From the NCBI GenBank assembly GCA_026988355.1, contig JALSLK010000100.1, positions 1 to 36,109 of the forward strand: 36,109 nucleotides of DNA, in the 5' to 3' direction. The position numbers were made by a program, and so were the translations under genes. Position 1 is the stretch's first letter, and each line of letters starts with the position of its first letter. Positions 33,223-36,109 of the stretch are shown here, piece after piece. The stretch comes from Flavobacteriaceae bacterium (GTDB lineage: Bacteria; Bacteroidota; Bacteroidia; Flavobacteriales; Flavobacteriaceae). The notes beneath the pieces are model-generated. The model was not told where the DNA came from. It searched no databases and worked only from the letters and a program-made list of their open reading frames with translations.

Positions 33223-33675
33223 ATGAAAATTAAAGCAAATACAGTAGAGGAATATTTAAAAAACATTCCAGAAGATAGAAAACCATATATTAATAAACTT
33301 CGGAAAATTATTCTAGATACTATTCCTAAAGGTTTCGAAGAGTGTCTTAATTATGGTATGCTCGGTTATGTTGTGCCATTAAAAACATATCCTAAAGGGT
33401 ATCATTGTACACCTAACACACCACTTCCTTTTGTAAACTTAGCCTCTCAAAAAAACTTTATTGCTTTGTATCATATAGGAATTTATGCAAATCCAAAAAT
33501 ATACAACTGGTTTGTGTCCGAATATCCCAAACATTGTAAATACAAATTAGATATGGGAAAAAGCGGTGTTCGTTTAAAAAAAATGGAAGATATTCCGTTT
33601 GATTTAATCGCTCAACTAATGCAAAAATATACAGTAAAAGAGTGGATTTCTCAATATGAGGCAACTATAAAATAA
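33223..33675 (+). CDS. DUF1801 domain (YdhG-like) protein
   Basis: A 150-residue cytosolic protein without signal or TM segment. The start TVEEYLKNIPEDRKPYINKLRKIILDTIPKGFEECLNYGMLGYVVP is the typical DUF1801 pattern. The VNLASQKNFIALYHIGIYA block and DMGKSGVRLKKMEDIPFDLIAQLM are also conserved. The fold is YdhG-like; no enzyme activity is firmly established, and a frataxin-like arrangement has been suggested for relatives. It starts 87 bp from the divergent YjbR gene and is followed 11 bp later by proC, so those two are likely cotranscribed. Confidence 0.87.
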   Translation: MKIKANTVEEYLKNIPEDRKPYINKLRKIILDTIPKGFEECLNYGMLGYVVPLKTYPKGYHCTPNTPLPFVNLASQKNFIALYHIGIYANPKIYNWFVSEYPKHCKYKLDMGKSGVRLKKMEDIPFDLIAQLMQKYTVKEWISQYEATIK

Positions 33676-33686
33676 AATAACTATAA

Positions 33687-34475
33687 ATGAAAATAGCTAT
33701 AATCGGAACTGGAAATTTAGGGAAATCTATTGCAAATGGTTTATTGGAAGCAGGTGTTGTTAAACCAAAAAATCTAACCTTAACCAAACGAAATTATAAA
33801 ACCTTAAAAAACTTTAAAAAATTAGGGGTACATACAACCGATGATAATATCGCTGCAATTAAAGAAAAAGATTTAGTTTGGCTTTGCGTACAACCTCATA
33901 AATTAGATAATGTATTACAAGATATTACCGATACGTTAGAAAATCAGATTGTAATTTCTACCATTACAGGAGTTACTTTAAAAGATTTTACTACAAAAAT
34001 AAATCCTTCGGTAACTTTGTTTCGAGCAATGCCAAATACAGCAATTGCTATTAAAGAATCCATGACTTGTATTGCTACTAATAATGCTTCTGAAAAACAG
34101 AAAAAGATAGTTTCCGATTTATTTTCACATCTTGGAGAATCGCTCTTTATTGAAGACGAATTAATGGGTTCGGCTACCGTTTTAGCAGCAAGTGGTATCG
34201 CATTTGCTCTTCGATATGTTAGAGCTGCCATGCAAGCAGGAATCGAAATAGGATTTGAAAGTGATGAAGCTCAAAAAATAGCAGCGCAAACTATTAAAGG
34301 AGCAACTTCGCTAATTTTAAAAAATAATAATCATCCAGAAAGTGAAATTGATAAAGTTACAACACCTCTAGGTATTACTATTACAGGTTTAAATAAAATG
34401 GAACAAGAAGGTTTTAGCTCTGCTTTAATTCATGGTATTCAAGCTTCATATCAAAAAATTAAAATGCTAAAATAA
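33687..34475 (+). CDS. proC: Pyrroline-5-carboxylate reductase
   Basis: The last step of proline synthesis: NAD(P)H reduces pyrroline-5-carboxylate to proline. The 262-residue protein has the Rossmann start IAIIGTGNLGKSIANGL (GxGxxG at residues 7-12). It also carries WLCVQPHKLDNVL, RAMPNTAIAIKESMTCI (MPNTA), LAASGIAFALRYVRAAMQAGIEIGF in the dimerising helical domain and KVTTPLGITITGLNKMEQEG at the end. It lies 11 bp downstream of the DUF1801 gene. No other proline gene is near. Confidence 0.95.
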   Translation: MKIAIIGTGNLGKSIANGLLEAGVVKPKNLTLTKRNYKTLKNFKKLGVHTTDDNIAAIKEKDLVWLCVQPHKLDNVLQDITDTLENQIVISTITGVTLKDFTTKINPSVTLFRAMPNTAIAIKESMTCIATNNASEKQKKIVSDLFSHLGESLFIEDELMGSATVLAASGIAFALRYVRAAMQAGIEIGFESDEAQKIAAQTIKGATSLILKNNNHPESEIDKVTTPLGITITGLNKMEQEGFSSALIHGIQASYQKIKMLK

Positions 34476-34534
34476 ATGAGAAGTGTTACATGTTGTCTCG
34501 AAGTGTTAGGAGTTGAATAATGTTTTGTCAAAAA

Positions 34535-35569
34535 ATGGGAAATAAAAATAAATTAACAAAAAGAAATAGCGGTATTTTTACAGCTAATGAAATTGCTTTT
34601 TTCGGCTTAAAAGACTCTTTTATTACCGATTTTTTACAAAAAATCAATAAAAAATTACAAAAAAAGTGGAAAACGGACTTTTTTACAAATTCTAATAATT
34701 TGCGAATTAAAGAGGACTTATACCATTCTCAGTTAGATTTTTTACTTCTAAATGGAAGCTATTTTCCTACTGTTAAGCAACAAATTTTAGTTCTAACTTC
34801 GGACAGTGAAGACTTACTTTTACAAAATTTAGAGTATCTAACAAATGTCCAATTTGTGATTAGATTAAATGCAAATGCCCATTTTCCAGATTATCTGCTT
34901 GTAAAATATCCAACTATTTCTAATGTAATTTCATACGATTTTAAAGATTTAGATTCTATATGTAACCATATTGAAAATCTTATTTTCGAAAAAATTGCTC
35001 CAATAAATAGTTTAATACTTATTGGAGGTAAAAGCACAAGAATGGGTACAGATAAAAGTATGCTAGATTATCACGGTAAACCACATCGTGAATTTTTAAA
35101 GGATATTTTAGGTGATTTTATTTTAAAAAACGACATTTTCTACTCACTAAGAGATGTTTCACAAATAAAAAATACACAAATAATTACCGATAAATTTACA
35201 GATTTAGGTCCTTTTGGCGGTATTTGTTCTGCCTTTATGTACAATCCAAATAAAGCATGGTTAGTTGTTGCCACAGATTTACCTTTTATTAATAAATACT
35301 TGATTCAAAAGCTTATTTATAAAAGAAATCCTTCAAAAATAGCCACCGCTTTTATAGGCAAAAACAAAGATTTTCCAGAGCCGTTAATTACTATTTGGGA
35401 ACCTAAAGCATATCCAGTTTTATTACAACAACTTTCTCGGGGAGAATTGTCTTTAATTAAAACATTAAAAAATAATGAAATAGAACTTATAGAAGTAGAT
35501 AATTCGCTTATTAAAAATGTAAATACAAAAGAAGAATATGAAAAAATTAAAAAAGAATTAACCAAATAG
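34535..35569 (+). CDS. MobA-like nucleotidyltransferase with an extra N-terminal domain
   Basis: A 344-residue protein from the ATG at 34535; the ATG at 34520 adds only five residues, and homologues I recall begin like MGNKNKLTKRNSGIFTANEI. The C-terminal ~190 residues are the MobA-type domain, with LIGGKSTRMGTDKSMLDYHGKP (residues about 163-184), the signature loop for binding GTP and the Mo cofactor, plus LGPFGGICSAF and VVATDLPFINKYL (metal-binding Asp). The first ~155 residues (IAFFGLKDSFITDFLQKI... QLDFLLLNGSYFPTVKQQILVL) may be a degenerate MobB-like P-loop domain; no Walker A is left. It likely joins a nucleotide to molybdopterin, or a related substrate. No other moa/moe gene is near, only proC upstream. 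Confidence 0.75.
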   Translation: MGNKNKLTKRNSGIFTANEIAFFGLKDSFITDFLQKINKKLQKKWKTDFFTNSNNLRIKEDLYHSQLDFLLLNGSYFPTVKQQILVLTSDSEDLLLQNLEYLTNVQFVIRLNANAHFPDYLLVKYPTISNVISYDFKDLDSICNHIENLIFEKIAPINSLILIGGKSTRMGTDKSMLDYHGKPHREFLKDILGDFILKNDIFYSLRDVSQIKNTQIITDKFTDLGPFGGICSAFMYNPNKAWLVVATDLPFINKYLIQKLIYKRNPSKIATAFIGKNKDFPEPLITIWEPKAYPVLLQQLSRGELSLIKTLKNNEIELIEVDNSLIKNVNTKEEYEKIKKELTK

Positions 35570-35592
35570 TTTCATTCTCTTTCTTCTAATTT

Positions 35593-36109
35593 CTATCGTT
35601 CTATTTTATACAACATTTCTGTTTTTAGCCAATGTCCATCTTCAATTTTTGGATGTTCAAAGGAGCCTTGTTTTTGCATACCAATTTTTAGCATTACATT
35701 TTCTGATTTCAGATTTTTTAAAGGAGTTATTGCATATATTTCTTTAAAATTAAATTTATCAAAACCGTATGTTAAGCACCTTTTTGCACCTTCCGTTGCA
35801 AAACCATTATACCAACTTTCTTTTTGTAAACGCCAACCAATTTCTACACAAGGAGTAAAAAAGGCCTCAAAATCGGTGTTTATTATTCCGATAAAACCAA
35901 TAAATTGTTTTGTTTTTAGTTCATCAACAGCAAAAAAAGTATACCCAAATTTTAGATAATGTTTACTTAGCCTATCTATTAAAGCATCACTTTCTTCTTT
36001 GGTTCTTGTATTGGGAAAAAATTCCATTACGGCTTTATCTGCACACATTTTTGCAAAAGGTAATTTGTCGGATTTTTGCCAATTTCTAAAGCCTAGCCGT
36101 TTTGAGGTA
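35593..36109 (-). CDS. GNAT family N-acetyltransferase, RimJ/RimL type (5' end missing)
   Basis: It is expected to move an acetyl group from acetyl-CoA to an amino group of a protein or small molecule. The reading frame stays open from the ATG at 36048 to the window edge. The extra residues TSKRLGFRNWQKSDKLPFAK are the typical start of RimJ/RimL-like proteins, so the gene's true start lies just beyond base 36109. Visible core: FIGFIGIIN (strand 4), EIGWRLQKESWYNGFATEGAKRCLTYGF (acetyl-CoA-binding region, with the R/QxxGxG/A-type loop NGFATEG), AITPLKNLKSENVMLKIGMQKQGSFEHP and LKTEMLYKI. The substrate is not given. It is convergent with the MobA-like gene. Confidence 0.85.
   Translation of the reverse strand, partial: TSKRLGFRNWQKSDKLPFAKMCADKAVMEFFPNTRTKEESDALIDRLSKHYLKFGYTFFAVDELKTKQFIGFIGIINTDFEAFFTPCVEIGWRLQKESWYNGFATEGAKRCLTYGFDKFNFKEIYAITPLKNLKSENVMLKIGMQKQGSFEHPKIEDGHWLKTEMLYKIER

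Overview
The window is a strongly AT-rich stretch of chromosome from a member of the Bacteroidetes, most likely a Flavobacteriaceae species. The support is as follows: two secreted proteins carry type IX secretion (T9SS) C-terminal signals; several promoters match the Bacteroidetes pattern TTTG / about 20 bp / TAnnTTTG instead of -35/-10; the primary sigma factor is short; AccD lacks zinc-ribbon cysteines; a BamA-like protein is made as a lipoprotein (TamL type); and a protein has the FCxxC N-terminal module common in this phylum. I see no rRNA, tRNA, CRISPR array, transposase or phage gene. Most of the window looks like ordinary core genome with small accessory pieces.

Layout. 1-1254: 3' end of a T9SS cargo gene cut by the window edge. 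1420-5064: ruvC, then rightward a flippase-like membrane protein, an EI24/CysZ-like membrane protein and a family 2 glycosyltransferase. 5084-6313: a leftward pair of lipoproteins with LVIVD-type propeller sequence. 6517-8008: an SDR oxidoreductase and a TetR regulator, with matching GAACnnnnGTTC palindromes in both promoters. 8035-11918 (leftward): an LRR/Ig T9SS protein, an AlkC-like DNA glycosylase and asd. 12096-13141: an M91-like metallopeptidase and a DoxX-like membrane protein, convergent. 13625-19234: a giant alpha-2-macroglobulin lipoprotein with an intact thioester motif. 19252-19657: two noncoding repeat elements. 19654-25040: TrmH-type RNA methyltransferase, tamL, fbaA and accD. 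25126-26823: a secreted transglutaminase-like protein and a Cys4/TM/CarboxypepD_reg protein. 27065-29800: rpsO and pnp with clear promoter and terminators. 30030-32711: an XRE-like regulator, rpoD and rpe. 32785-36109: MmcQ/YjbR, DUF1801, proC, a MobA-type nucleotidyltransferase and a GNAT cut by the right edge.

The genes serve mixed functions: DNA repair (ruvC, AlkC-like), translation and RNA decay (rpsO, pnp, RNA methyltransferase), central metabolism (fbaA, rpe, asd, proC, accD), envelope assembly (tamL, A2M, GT2 and its membrane neighbours) and regulation. The less explained content is in the spacers. There are two dispersed repeat families, one with GTCGAACT-type ends and one with two 80-bp copies bounded by ATACC and GGTAT, and both often touch gene stop codons. 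There are also hairpins just upstream of pnp and rpoD, and apparent self-operators at the TetR and XRE-like regulators. I do not see a clear new multi-gene defence or biosynthetic system. The best leads are the TetR/SDR operator set, the repeat families, the M91-like protease, and the FCxxC protein paired with a transglutaminase.
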